Shown: piece after piece, positions 16,180 through 25,809 of the stretch
Numbering within the stretch: the first letter of the stretch is position 1
Layout of the letters: each line of letters opens with the position of its first letter
DNA from: JAAYRQ01 sp035647815
GTDB taxonomy: Bacteria > Bacillota > Syntrophomonadia > Syntrophomonadales > Syntrophomonadaceae
Direction: 5' to 3'
DNA length: 64,000 nt
Assembly: GCA_035647815.1 (NCBI GenBank)
Contig: DASRMR010000028.1
Span: 1-64,000, forward strand
Program-made: the position numbers and the translations under genes
The notes under the pieces: model-generated
Seen by the model: only the letters and a program-made list of their open reading frames with translations
What the model was told of the DNA's origin: nothing
The model's database searches: none

Positions 16180-17697
16180 TTGAAAAAAACTTTGATTATA
16201 TTAATGCTATGTATTCTTACATTCGTATATTCGCAAAACGCATTGGCCATTGACTTTAAAGATACTTCTAATCACTGGGCACAAGGCTATATTAATGAAT
16301 TATCTAACCATGGTTATCTTCAAGGTTATGGGGACGGAAACTTTTATCCTGATAAAATAATGACTCGTGCCGAATTTGTTTCAGCTTTATTAAGGTGTGC
16401 TAATAATAGTCCCGCATATAACTATACTAACACTTCTTATTCCTCTGGACACTGGGCTGATGCACAAATTAATGAAGCTACTAGACAAAATATAATAGTT
16501 TTAAGTGAGTACCCTCAAGGATTTAATAAAGATAATTCTATTAATCGGGCTGAAGCTTCTGCTATGGTAGTAAGAACATTAGGCAAACAACCTGTTTATT
16601 CTTTTGCCTCTTTTAAAGATAATAATACAGTAAATAATAATCCTTATGCAGGCTATATTAAAGTAGCTCAACAAGAAGGTATTATAACTGGTTACCCTGA
16701 TGGGGAATTTAAACCTTATAATTATATTACTAGGGCACAAGCCTCAATTATATTATCCCGCTTTATGACTATTTTTAACACTACTTCTCCTTATTATGAC
16801 CCTTATTCCCCTACTACACCTCAAGTCGGTGGAATTACTAATCCCTCTTCTACAAGAATAGCTAGTTTATCTCTAGATGGATATAGATATAATCCTGAAT
16901 ATTTAGATATCTATATAGATAATAGACCTAGTATTTACTACTTATCAGATGCTGAAATAATTAGTGCTAATCTGCTTAGAATTGGGGGCAGAAATTATAA
17001 TTTAAACGATAATAATCTATCCCTTAAACTGCAAAATGAATACTATACTATAGACCAAGTTTATTGGGTAAATGGAATAGCAACATTAAATATAAGCAAA
17101 GGCAGATATAGACTAGATGACTACTGGACTAATATATACTTATCTGATGTAGATGCAGTTTATGATAGTCGTGGTAATAAGGTGTCTAGGATAGACGATA
17201 TTGAATTTAGAGCGAGAGGAAAAACTACCCGATATGGTTTAGATGAAATAGAAATCGACCTTTATGATGATTACATAATATTAGCTGATACCAAATACAA
17301 GCCTAATCGAGTCGAAATAAGAGTTAAGCAAACTAATTATAGTAGTACTTCTTGGTGGACATTAGAGGAAGTTCGTGTAAGAAATGACCGACTAGTTTTC
17401 GATTGTGATGATTATTATGATAGGCACTACGATGACTTTGATTATATAAGTTATCGTGATGTAGTTTTTATCGATCAAGATGATTACGAATACCAGGGTA
17501 GAAAAGCAACGATTCTTATTGATAGCATTTACCGAAATTTTACTAATATAGATATTCTAGATCGATACGAATTCGAATATGATCGAGAAACTTATGACTT
17601 TATTGGTTCTAGAATTCAAATAGAAAACAACATATATAAAATAAATTCAACTAATTGGCGTGATAATTTACTAAAATTATATATAAGGTCTATATAG
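16180..17697 (+). CDS. SLH-domain surface protein
   Basis: A signal peptide (KKTLIILMLCILTFVYS, cleavage after ALA) is followed by three S-layer homology domains (about 27-85, 87-145 and 147-195). These show the typical HWAQGYINELSNHGYLQGY and ITRAQASIILSRF elements and would anchor the protein to secondary wall polymers. After a Pro/Thr/Tyr linker the C-terminal part of about 300 residues is very rich in Tyr, Asp and Arg, with repeated beta-strand-like segments, and matches nothing I know. The TTG at 16180 lies nine bases after GGGGG; an ATG two codons earlier (16174) is only three bases from it and is the alternative start. Confidence 0.88.
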   Translation: MKKTLIILMLCILTFVYSQNALAIDFKDTSNHWAQGYINELSNHGYLQGYGDGNFYPDKIMTRAEFVSALLRCANNSPAYNYTNTSYSSGHWADAQINEATRQNIIVLSEYPQGFNKDNSINRAEASAMVVRTLGKQPVYSFASFKDNNTVNNNPYAGYIKVAQQEGIITGYPDGEFKPYNYITRAQASIILSRFMTIFNTTSPYYDPYSPTTPQVGGITNPSSTRIASLSLDGYRYNPEYLDIYIDNRPSIYYLSDAEIISANLLRIGGRNYNLNDNNLSLKLQNEYYTIDQVYWVNGIATLNISKGRYRLDDYWTNIYLSDVDAVYDSRGNKVSRIDDIEFRARGKTTRYGLDEIEIDLYDDYIILADTKYKPNRVEIRVKQTNYSSTSWWTLEEVRVRNDRLVFDCDDYYDRHYDDFDYISYRDVVFIDQDDYEYQGRKATILIDSIYRNFTNIDILDRYEFEYDRETYDFIGSRIQIENNIYKINSTNWRDNLLKLYIRSI

Positions 17698-17721
17698 TCA
17701 AAAAATAGCTTTTCCTAATTT

Positions 17722-18039
17722 TTAAATTGATTGCTCTTCTTTATAGGTTTTTATGTAGCCATATATAACAGCTACTAAAAGTAAAGATAACATTACTATT
17801 AACCATATTGGAAACCCACTACTCATCTGTTCTAACAATAGCCAAAAACCATCACCATCATAAAACCCAGCATCAACTACTTTTCTATTAGCCATTCTAT
17901 ATAAAAAGAAGGCAGCTAATAATCTTAATATTCTTGATGTAATATTCGTATCCTTAACTAATCCCCATAATAAAGCTAAAAACCATGTAGCTACTAATAA
18001 AAATACATACATCAAATATATTTTAGATAAGACTTCCAT
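17722..18039 (-). CDS. Small two-span membrane protein
   Basis: This 105-residue protein has two hydrophobic helices (about 8-27 and 77-97) joined by a basic and aromatic loop (RMANRKVVDAGFYDGDGFW). No family is recognised. It begins 15 bases after the ABC exporter subunit stop, with GGAGGG before its ATG, so it is probably the third gene of the exporter operon and may be an accessory of the transporter; that role is inferred from position only. Confidence 0.65.
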   Translation of the reverse strand: MEVLSKIYLMYVFLLVATWFLALLWGLVKDTNITSRILRLLAAFFLYRMANRKVVDAGFYDGDGFWLLLEQMSSGFPIWLIVMLSLLLVAVIYGYIKTYKEEQSI

Positions 18040-18054
18040 GCCTTTAATTCCCTC

Positions 18055-19932
18055 CTAGCCTGCTGTTTCAAATTGACTATTGTAGATATGTGCATAAAAA
18101 CCATCTCTAGCTAACAATTCTGCATGTGTGCCTTGTTCTACTATATCGCCATCATCCATGACTAGAATCAAATCAGCATTTCTAACAGTTGATAAACGAT
18201 GTGCAATCACAAAACTAGTACGGTTTTTCATCAGATTATCCATAGCCTTCTGAATCAAGAGCTCGGTTCTAGTATCAATACTACTAGTCGCCTCATCAAG
18301 AATTAGTATCTTAGGGTCTGCTAGGATAGTTCTAGCAATAGTTAAAAGCTGTTTTTGCCCTTCTGATATGTTGTCAGCTTCTTCATTTAATACCATGTTA
18401 TATCCATCTGGCAATGTCCGCACAAAATAATCTACTTGGGCAATTTTAGCTGCATTTATTACATCTTCATCTGAAGCATTTAAGCTACCATACCTAATAT
18501 TATCAGCAATCGTACCATTAAAAAGCCATGTATCTTGTAAGACCATACCAAATAACGAGCGGAATTCATCCCGTTTAAATATCCGAATATCATGACCATC
18601 TATTTTAATAGTTCCACTATCTACATCATAAAAACGCATTAAAAGCTTTACAATAGTTGTCTTTCCTGCACCAGTAGGACCTACAATAGCTATCTTCTGT
18701 CCAGATTTAACATGAGCCGTAAAATTCTTAATAACGATTTTATCCGCATCATAACCGAATGAAACCTGTTCAAAATCTATATCTCCACTTAAATTCGTCA
18801 TCATATCAGTATTAGATTCTATATCATTAAAATTCTGCGAAAAAAAGTTCGTTTCTTCCTCTTCTTCATCTAAAAACTCAAATACCCGCTCAGCAGCAGC
18901 TGCTGCTTGTTGAAGTATATTAGAAATATTAGTAATTTGAGCAATAGGTTGGTTAAAGGAACGCACATATTGAATAAAAGCTTGTATCCCGCCAACAGTC
19001 ATTAAGCCATTTACAGTATAATAACCACCTAATATGCAGATAGCTACATAAGCTAGATTACCTATAAAGTTTATAATCGGCGCCATAAGCCCCGAAAAAA
19101 AGCTAGACTTCCAAGCGGAGTTATAAAGTAAGTCATTATATTCCCCGAAGGTTTCCAATGATTCTTCTTCACCATTGAAAGCTTTTACTACCACATGGCT
19201 ACTGATCATTTCTTCTACATGAGAATTTACATGGCCTAAGAATTTCTGTTGGTTCTTAAAATATACTTGAGTCCTTTTTACAATAATAGTAACTGTGAAC
19301 ATAGAAAGAGGTAAAATACATAATGCTACTAATGTAAGCTGCCAACTTATAATAAGCATCATGATAGTTATCCCCACAACTTTAGTTAACGAAGTAATAA
19401 TTTGGGTTAAACTTCGGTTTAAAGTCTGACTAATCGTATCAACATCATTGGTAATTCTGCTTAGTACCTCACCAATAGTTGTCTTATCATAATATTTTAA
19501 GGGTAGCCGGTGCATTTTTTCACTAATATCTTTTCTCATTTTAAATATTACTTTAGCATTTACACCCGACATCACAAACCCTTGTAAGTATGAAAATATC
19601 GCACCTATACCATATAATCCCACTAACAATAGAATGATTTCGCTAATTTTTGCAAAATCTATACTGCCAATTCCTGCAATCTGATTCATGACACCCGTAA
19701 AAATCTCATCAGTAGCCCACCCTAAAAGCATAGGGCCTAGAACAGTAAAAACAGTAGAGAAAATAGCTAAAATCACCACAAATAAAATGTTTATTTTATG
19801 TTTACCTAAGTAACCGATAAGCTTTGCCATCGAACCTTTAAAATCTTTTGCTTTTGCCACAGGCATGATGCTCCTACCAAAGCGTATAGGTCTATTTGAG
19901 CTATTACTAGTTGCTTTGTTTTTTAAGCTCAT
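18055..19932 (-). CDS. ABC exporter subunit 2 (fused membrane and ATPase domains)
   Basis: This is a half-transporter of about 625 residues with six membrane spans in the first 350 residues and a C-terminal ATPase. The ATPase has Walker A GPTGAGKTT, signature NISEGQKQLL (an altered LSGGQ), Walker B ILILDEATSS and switch His in IAHRLST. It overlaps the upstream subunit gene by four bases (ATGA), so the two are translationally coupled and should form a heterodimeric multidrug- or lipid-type exporter. I chose the ATG at 19932, just after AGGAGG, and not the longer frame that reads back into the neighbour. The substrate is unknown. Confidence 0.92.
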   Translation of the reverse strand: MSLKNKATSNSSNRPIRFGRSIMPVAKAKDFKGSMAKLIGYLGKHKINILFVVILAIFSTVFTVLGPMLLGWATDEIFTGVMNQIAGIGSIDFAKISEIILLLVGLYGIGAIFSYLQGFVMSGVNAKVIFKMRKDISEKMHRLPLKYYDKTTIGEVLSRITNDVDTISQTLNRSLTQIITSLTKVVGITIMMLIISWQLTLVALCILPLSMFTVTIIVKRTQVYFKNQQKFLGHVNSHVEEMISSHVVVKAFNGEEESLETFGEYNDLLYNSAWKSSFFSGLMAPIINFIGNLAYVAICILGGYYTVNGLMTVGGIQAFIQYVRSFNQPIAQITNISNILQQAAAAAERVFEFLDEEEEETNFFSQNFNDIESNTDMMTNLSGDIDFEQVSFGYDADKIVIKNFTAHVKSGQKIAIVGPTGAGKTTIVKLLMRFYDVDSGTIKIDGHDIRIFKRDEFRSLFGMVLQDTWLFNGTIADNIRYGSLNASDEDVINAAKIAQVDYFVRTLPDGYNMVLNEEADNISEGQKQLLTIARTILADPKILILDEATSSIDTRTELLIQKAMDNLMKNRTSFVIAHRLSTVRNADLILVMDDGDIVEQGTHAELLARDGFYAHIYNSQFETAG

Positions 19933-22157
19933 GCTAATTCCTCCTGTGACAGTTGTGATGAGGCAATCTCGTAATATTCTGGACAAGTTCTCAGCAGCTC
20001 TCTATGAGTTCCAGATCCGACGATTTCACCTTTATCTAATACTATGATTTGCTCGGCATGCATAATCGTGCTCACTCTTTGGGCAACTATAATAAGTGTA
20101 CTGTCACCTGTATGCTCTTTTAGTGCTTGGCGTAAAGCTATATCTGTTTTATAATCTAGGGCCGAAAAACTATCATCAAAAATTAATATTTCTGGCTTTT
20201 TGGCTAATGCACGTGCAATAGATAATCTTTGTTTTTGTCCACCAGAAACATTTATACCACCTTGTGAAATAGTTGAATGAAAACCTTCAGGTTTTTCAAC
20301 AATAAATTCTATCGCTTGTGCCACTGCAGCCACATTTCTTATTTCGCTGTCCGAGGCTTCCTGGTTTCCATATCTAATATTACTAAGTATAGTCCCAGAA
20401 TGAAGTACCCCCTTTTGGGGGACATAACCGATTTTCGAACGCAAATCTTTTTGTTTAACTTCTTGTACTTCTACCCCCTCGACTAGAATCTGACCTTGGC
20501 TTATATCATAAAATCTCAATAATAAATTGGCAATAGTAGATTTTCCAGATCCTGTAGAACCGATAATAGCAGTAGTTTCTCTCGGCTTTGCCGTAAAGTT
20601 AATATCTTTCAGAGCATCTTCTTTGGCACCATTATAGCGAAAATAAACATGTCTGAATTCTACTAAACCTTTTTTGTCTAAATGAAATTGTTTCGGTTCT
20701 TCTGGGTCAAGAATAGAAATCTTTGTTTCTAATACTTCTGCTATACGTGTAGCAGAAACTTGGGCTCGAGGAACTAAAATGAATATCATAGAAATCATCA
20801 AAAACGACATAATAACTTGTATAGCATATTGCATAAATGCCATCATATCACCAACTTGCATAGTAGAACTGGCAATATGTTTTGCACCAACCCAGACGAT
20901 AATTAAGCTTACACCATTCATAATTAACATCATCATCGGCATCATAAAAGCCATAATTCGATTTACAAATAAAGTTGTTTTAGTCAAATCATCGTTAGTA
21001 AGCTCAAAACGTTTTTTCTCATATTCTTGGGTAACGAAAGATCGGACCACCATTATGCCACTTAAGTTCTCTCTAGAAACAAGGTTTAGTTGATCTACTA
21101 GTTTTTGAATAGCCCTAAATTTAGGCATAACAATCGACAGAATTACTATAACTAAGCATATAAGCACAATACATGCTAAAGCGATAATCCAGCTCATGGA
21201 GGCAGATTTTTTAACTGCCATGAAAATTGCACCGATTGCCATAATAGGTGCATAACAAATCAATCTAATTCCCATCATAAGTAGCCGTTGTATTTGGCTT
21301 ACATCATTAGTACAACGTGTGATAAGAGAAGCAGTTGAAAAATTATCAAATTCATTACTAGAAAAGCTTTCTATTTTTTCAAAAACAGCTTGGCGTAGAT
21401 TTCGGGCAACTCCAGCCGCAATTCTAGATGATAATAGACTAACTAAAATGCTAGCTATTCCACCAAGTAAAGCTATTGTGAGCATAATCAGGCCTATTTT
21501 AAGAATATAATTAGTCTGCGACTTACTAATATCTACACCTAGTTCATTATAAAATGCTCTAGTAAACATAATGCCAGTTTGCTTTAAATTATCATCGTTT
21601 AATAATAAATTTTCGTATATATTAGGATCAGTAGAATCGAACAACATTACCAGTTGCGGTTGTGCCAGATAAAGATTTAAAAGATCTATGTTTTTGCTTG
21701 TAGGTAGACCGAGTGTATCTTTTGTTCCGTTTTGCTGAGCCATCTCCTGTAACACATATACAAGTTTCACTGCAGCAGCCCCGAAAGTTTCATCAAGATT
21801 ATAACTAACATTTTTGTCTACATCTTTTTTCACATAAAACTCATTGTCTACTTTAGGATAAATGCTACTATAGGCTTTTCCAGCCTCGTTTGAATCCCTA
21901 CTAGATACTATTATATAATTTTCACTGATTAGCTCTTTTTCACCATCATCCATAAAAGTAGTCATTAGCTTTATACCATCAAGACTAATAGCATCTGGAG
22001 CAGCTTTTTTAATACCATTTTGTTGAATCCCTACATTTACAATGTTCGACATATAATTAGGCAGGTTTAACTCACTAAACGCCTGCCCGAATAATAGCAT
22101 GATTGCTAAAACTAAGCTGAATATAAATGGTTTTAAATACTTTGCTAGCTTGAGCAA
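19929..22157 (-). CDS. ABC exporter subunit 1 with large extracytoplasmic insert
   Basis: This 742-residue half-transporter has span 1 at about 10-30, then an unusually long extracytoplasmic insert of about 190 residues before span 2 (about 220-245). The remaining spans and the ATPase follow. The ATPase has Walker A GSTGSGKST, signature VSGGQKQRLS, Walker B ILIFDDSFSALD and switch motif IVAQRVST. Walker B ends in Asp-Asp instead of Asp-Glu, the degenerate-site pattern of heterodimeric exporters, whereas the partner has the canonical Glu. The start is TTG after AAGGAGGG. It is the first gene of the operon. Confidence 0.92.
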   Translation of the reverse strand: MLKLAKYLKPFIFSLVLAIMLLFGQAFSELNLPNYMSNIVNVGIQQNGIKKAAPDAISLDGIKLMTTFMDDGEKELISENYIIVSSRDSNEAGKAYSSIYPKVDNEFYVKKDVDKNVSYNLDETFGAAAVKLVYVLQEMAQQNGTKDTLGLPTSKNIDLLNLYLAQPQLVMLFDSTDPNIYENLLLNDDNLKQTGIMFTRAFYNELGVDISKSQTNYILKIGLIMLTIALLGGIASILVSLLSSRIAAGVARNLRQAVFEKIESFSSNEFDNFSTASLITRCTNDVSQIQRLLMMGIRLICYAPIMAIGAIFMAVKKSASMSWIIALACIVLICLVIVILSIVMPKFRAIQKLVDQLNLVSRENLSGIMVVRSFVTQEYEKKRFELTNDDLTKTTLFVNRIMAFMMPMMMLIMNGVSLIIVWVGAKHIASSTMQVGDMMAFMQYAIQVIMSFLMISMIFILVPRAQVSATRIAEVLETKISILDPEEPKQFHLDKKGLVEFRHVYFRYNGAKEDALKDINFTAKPRETTAIIGSTGSGKSTIANLLLRFYDISQGQILVEGVEVQEVKQKDLRSKIGYVPQKGVLHSGTILSNIRYGNQEASDSEIRNVAAVAQAIEFIVEKPEGFHSTISQGGINVSGGQKQRLSIARALAKKPEILIFDDSFSALDYKTDIALRQALKEHTGDSTLIIVAQRVSTIMHAEQIIVLDKGEIVGSGTHRELLRTCPEYYEIASSQLSQEELA

Positions 22158-22305
22158 ATAGCTTGCCCTCCTTATCTACTAGACCAAACGAAAAACATTG
22201 TTTGTCGCAATTCTATAGCAACTTTAATATGGTTAATGATTAAACCTTTATTAATTATAAATGAACTCTTCAACAAATATAGCAAATAAACACTTTATAA
22301 AACAA

Positions 22306-22333
22306 ATACCATGCAAATTTAAATGCATGGTAT
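22306..22333 (-). terminator. Terminator after the radical SAM gene
   Basis: ATACCATGCA pairs with TGCATGGTAT; on the minus strand the hairpin is followed by TTTGTTTT, about 30 bases beyond the radical SAM stop codon. Confidence 0.7.
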
Positions 22334-22364
22334 AACAAAAACCTTATTATTCTTTTTAAAGATA

Positions 22365-23303
22365 CTAATATGAATACTTTCCTTGCCAAGTATCTTTTTC
22401 TATCAAACGCTTATCTATAGCGTTTAATACTTCCCATTTATTCAGGCTCCATTGAGGACCTATAAGTAAATCTCGAGGACTATCACCTGTTAAGCGATGT
22501 ATTACCATGTCCGGGGGAAGTATTTCTAAAATGTCGATCACTAAGTCCACATATTCATCTTGAGTTAAAAATGCAAAAGGTTTTTTAGCATAAACTTCCG
22601 CTAAAGGAGTTTCTCGCATTAAATGGAGTAGATGTATTTTAAGTCCTTGTATTGGGAGTTTAGCCACTTCCCTAGCTGTACTCATCATATCTTCCCTAGT
22701 TTCTCCTGGTAATCCCAAAATAATATGAGTGCATACTTCTATGTTCTTATCCTGAAGTTTATCTAGTGTGGATAAAAATGTAGTAAAATCATACTGTAAA
22801 TTCATCCTTTTCGCAGTATGATTGTGTATAGTTTGCAAACCTAATTCTATCCATAAATAAGTTTGTTGGCTAAGCTCATACAATAAATCTGCTATATGAT
22901 CATCGATGCAATCCGGTCTAGTCGCAATAGCTAACCCTACTACACCAGGCTGTTTTAAAGCCTCTTCGTAAATGCTTCTTAAAGTATCTATCGGGCCGTA
23001 AGTATTAGAAAAAGCTTGAAAGTAAGCAATATATTTTCCTGTTGCCCATTTACGATGCATCATTTCACTAATCTCGGTAAATTGTTCGCTAATACTGTTT
23101 GTGCTTTTACCTGCAAAATCCCCAGATCCACTGGCACTACAAAAGAAACAACCTTTATCAGAAAGGGTGCCATCTCGATTAGGGCAGGTCAAACCTGCAT
23201 CTAATGATATTTTGAAAATCTTTTGTCCAAATATATTTCTCAGATGATGATTGAGGGTAAAATATCTTTTATCACCTTGGTAAAGGTTTTCTTGTGTTTT
23301 AAT
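22365..23303 (-). CDS. TIGR01212-family (YhcC-like) radical SAM protein, ATT start
   Basis: The [4Fe-4S]/SAM-binding cysteines are C40, C52 and C55 (C-x11-C-x2-C in CPNRDG...GCFFC), typical of the YhcC/TIGR01212 group, followed by a TIM-barrel core (GLAIATRPDCID, LWIELGLQT, IILGLPGET). Canonical start codons give a protein beginning one residue before the first cysteine, which is too short. The frame continues upstream for 37 codons (YFTLNHHLRNIFGQKIFK, then ISLDAG) exactly as family members begin. It reaches a TAA with no ATG, GTG or TTG available. An ATT at 23303 follows AGGTAGGTG by about ten bases and is the best start, giving 312 residues, the usual family length. The reaction is unknown. 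Confidence 0.88.
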   Translation of the reverse strand: MKTQENLYQGDKRYFTLNHHLRNIFGQKIFKISLDAGLTCPNRDGTLSDKGCFFCSASGSGDFAGKSTNSISEQFTEISEMMHRKWATGKYIAYFQAFSNTYGPIDTLRSIYEEALKQPGVVGLAIATRPDCIDDHIADLLYELSQQTYLWIELGLQTIHNHTAKRMNLQYDFTTFLSTLDKLQDKNIEVCTHIILGLPGETREDMMSTAREVAKLPIQGLKIHLLHLMRETPLAEVYAKKPFAFLTQDEYVDLVIDILEILPPDMVIHRLTGDSPRDLLIGPQWSLNKWEVLNAIDKRLIEKDTWQGKYSY

Positions 23304-23431
23304 ATCTACTAGACACCTACCTATTTTATATTACACAGAGTATAATAACATATATACAATGGTAGGTTAATTTAATTATGTTATATTAGTATTTAGTGGA
23401 AATTAGATAAATGTGTAGGGGGGTACATATT

Positions 23432-23968
23432 TTGAAGAAGAGAAATCAATATTTAATTGTGATAGCAATAATTGTGCTAGTATACTCTTTTGGCTTTTAT
23501 ATTGCTAAAAATCAAGAACCACTAGAAGTTACATACCCAAATGAAGATGCAATTTTAGATAATGAAGATTTTATGATAAATTTCCCTGATGGAAAACTTG
23601 CAGTCGGTTTATCTGACTGGTTTGAAGTCGAAAATGTCTTACCTGAGGGCAAGATGTTAGGCATGAGTACGGTCTATAGTCCTAAAGATATAGATTGTTT
23701 GTTAAGCTTTACTAAAAAAGAAAACATTTTATACAAGTTACACCTTGAAAATACTGATATTATTACTAATAGGAATATTAAAACTGGTGATCCTTTTAGT
23801 AAAGTTATAGACGCTTATGGCCCTAATTACTCATCAGTTTCTAAAAAAGGTAATAAGAATAATTTTGACGCAACATATGGTGCAGATAATAATAACAACA
23901 TTGTTTTTCAAGTAAGAAATAATGTAGTAAACAAAATAATATTACAAAGTAATCCGATTTTAAAATAA
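23432..23968 (+). CDS. Membrane-anchored protein of unknown function
   Basis: This protein of about 178 residues has one N-terminal membrane anchor (YLIVIAIIVLVYSFGFYIA) and an extracytoplasmic domain ending in an asparagine-rich region. The segment TGDPFSKVIDAYGPNYSSVS resembles the repeat unit of small extracytoplasmic proteins that start KxGDpfskVidkyG, but no named family is claimed. Start placed at TTG 23432, eight bases after GGGGGG; an upstream ATG in frame lies before that site. It is followed by a small terminator and then the methionine importer. Confidence 0.65.
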   Translation: MKKRNQYLIVIAIIVLVYSFGFYIAKNQEPLEVTYPNEDAILDNEDFMINFPDGKLAVGLSDWFEVENVLPEGKMLGMSTVYSPKDIDCLLSFTKKENILYKLHLENTDIITNRNIKTGDPFSKVIDAYGPNYSSVSKKGNKNNFDATYGADNNNNIVFQVRNNVVNKIILQSNPILK

Positions 23969-24010
23969 TTTATCAATTATTAAACTTAACATATAAGAAT
24001 AAGCATATTG

Positions 24011-24052
24011 TCTTGTCTTTTTATATCAGTTAAAGGGACAAGATATCTTTTT
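24011..24052 (+). terminator. Hairpin and T-tract just before metN
   Basis: TCTTGTC (24011-24017) pairs with GACAAGA (24037-24043), followed by TATCTTTTT and then directly by the metN RBS. It may end the upstream gene or act as an attenuator of metNIQ. No S-box is visible in the roughly 100 bases available. Confidence 0.55.
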
Positions 24053-24067
24053 AGGAGGCCTGAATTT

Positions 24068-25096
24068 TTGATTTCAATTAATAATTTAACTAAAATCTAT
24101 ACTGGAGCTAGCCATGAAGTTCTTGCTTTGGATAATGTTAGTGTTTCCATTAAGCGTGGTGAGATATTTGGCATTATCGGTTTAAGCGGTGCAGGGAAAA
24201 GTACCTTGATTAGATGTATCAATATGTTGGAAAAACCTACTGAAGGTTCTATTGTTGTCGATGGACAAGAGATAACTAACCTAGATAAAAGTAAATTATA
24301 TAAGGCTAGGCAAGAAATAGGCATGATTTTTCAACATTTTAATTTATTATCATCGCGGACAGTTTTTGATAATATAATGTTCCCTTTAGAAATTGCTAAA
24401 ACTCCCCCTAAAGCAGCTAAGGTAAAAGTTACTGAACTCTTAGAATTAGTAGGACTTACTGATAAAGCGAATGTCTACCCTACTCAACTTAGCGGAGGAC
24501 AAAAACAACGAGTAGGTATTGCACGTGCATTAGCTAATAATCCAAAATTATTATTATCTGATGAAGCTACATCAGCATTAGATCCTGATACTACCCAATC
24601 TATCCTTAAACTGCTTAAGGATATTAATAAACAGTTAAACATTACTATAATTTTAATTACGCACGATATGAATGTTATAAAACAAGTATGTGATAGAGTT
24701 GCAGTTATGGATGATTCTGAAATTGTAGAAGTAGGAGATGTCTTAACAATATTTTCCAAACCTGCTACCCCAACATCACAAAGTTTTATTAATGCTATCG
24801 TCAAAAAAAAAGTGCCAGAAGATCTGGTCCGAAGTAGTATTTTAAAAAATGATACTAAGAGTTTTTTAGTTAGGGTCTCATTTATCGGTGAATCAGCTAG
24901 TGAACCGATAATTTCTTCACTTATAAAAACTTTTGATGTTAAAGTAAATATTTTATATGGAAATATAGATCGAGTTAAGGACACACCTTTCGGAAATTTA
25001 ATTTTAGAATTAATAGGTGACACCTCGGTTATAAATGAATCTATTGCTTATTTACAAAATAAAGGACTAGAAGTCGAGGTGCTTAAAGATGCTTGA
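24068..25096 (+). CDS. metN: Methionine ABC importer ATPase MetN
   Basis: This ATPase of about 342 residues powers methionine (or methionine-analogue) uptake. It has Walker A GLSGAGKST, Q-loop, signature LSGGQKQRVG, Walker B LLLSDEATSALD, switch His in LITHDM, and a C-terminal NIL domain (about 262-342) that binds methionine and inhibits transport. Walker B has Ser before the aspartate but is otherwise normal. The start TTG at 24068 lies nine bases after AGGAGG and gives MISINNLTKIY, the usual family start. It overlaps metI by eight bases; metI and metQ follow on the same strand. Confidence 0.95.
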   Translation: MISINNLTKIYTGASHEVLALDNVSVSIKRGEIFGIIGLSGAGKSTLIRCINMLEKPTEGSIVVDGQEITNLDKSKLYKARQEIGMIFQHFNLLSSRTVFDNIMFPLEIAKTPPKAAKVKVTELLELVGLTDKANVYPTQLSGGQKQRVGIARALANNPKLLLSDEATSALDPDTTQSILKLLKDINKQLNITIILITHDMNVIKQVCDRVAVMDDSEIVEVGDVLTIFSKPATPTSQSFINAIVKKKVPEDLVRSSILKNDTKSFLVRVSFIGESASEPIISSLIKTFDVKVNILYGNIDRVKDTPFGNLILELIGDTSVINESIAYLQNKGLEVEVLKDA

Positions 25097-25805
25097 AATT
25101 ATTACTGCCATAGATATTACTACATATTTAACTATGTTCTTAGGTGACAATGCTTGGATTGTTGAAAAAGTTGTATTTGCTACTTGGGAAACGATTTACA
25201 TGATTCTTATTTCTACGGTACTAAGTTATTTGTTTGGCTTACCTTTAGGTATAATTCTAGTAACGACAGAATCAGGTCATATTTTAGAAAATAAATCAGT
25301 AAATAATAGCCTTGGTCTTTTAGTAAACATTACTCGCTCTATACCATTTATTATTTTTCTTATTTTAATTATCCCTTTGACTAGGCTTATTGTGGGTAAT
25401 GCTATAGGAACTGTAGCGTCTATTGTACCTTTAACTCTAGCTGCCGTTCCATTTGTAGCTAGATTAGTGGAAACCTCTATGAGAGAAATTGAGTGGGGTC
25501 TAATTGAGGCAGCTTTGTCAATGGGGGCTAGTGCATGGCAAATAATATATAAAGTATTAATACCAGAAGCAACGCCATCAATGATTTTAGGTGTAGCTAT
25601 TACTTCTATAAATTTGGTGGGATATTCTGCTATGGCAGGTATTGTAGGAGGGGGGGGACTAGGAACATTAGCTTATTTTTATGGATACCAACGCTATGAA
25701 TATACGATTCTTTGGACTACTGTAATAATCTTAATTATTATGGTTCAAGGAATCCAGCTGCTCGGTGATAAGGCTACAGCTAACATTGTTAATAAAAGGA
25801 GGTAA
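25089..25805 (+). CDS. metI: Methionine ABC importer permease MetI
   Basis: This 238-residue permease has five or so membrane spans and the EAA-type coupling loop EAALSMGASAWQIIYKVLIP (about 139-158), which docks on MetN. AMAGIVGGGGLG near the C-terminus is characteristic of MetI. The start ATG overlaps the end of metN. It is slightly longer at the N-terminus than the roughly 217-residue E. coli protein. Confidence 0.95.
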   Translation: MLEIITAIDITTYLTMFLGDNAWIVEKVVFATWETIYMILISTVLSYLFGLPLGIILVTTESGHILENKSVNNSLGLLVNITRSIPFIIFLILIIPLTRLIVGNAIGTVASIVPLTLAAVPFVARLVETSMREIEWGLIEAALSMGASAWQIIYKVLIPEATPSMILGVAITSINLVGYSAMAGIVGGGGLGTLAYFYGYQRYEYTILWTTVIILIIMVQGIQLLGDKATANIVNKRR

Positions 25806-25809
25806 CTAA

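Noticed and set aside
24000..24067. S-box (SAM) riboswitch upstream of metNIQ
   Set aside because: Only about 100 bases are available and the GGCAACC/AGAGG-type blocks are absent; only a hairpin with a T-tract is seen.
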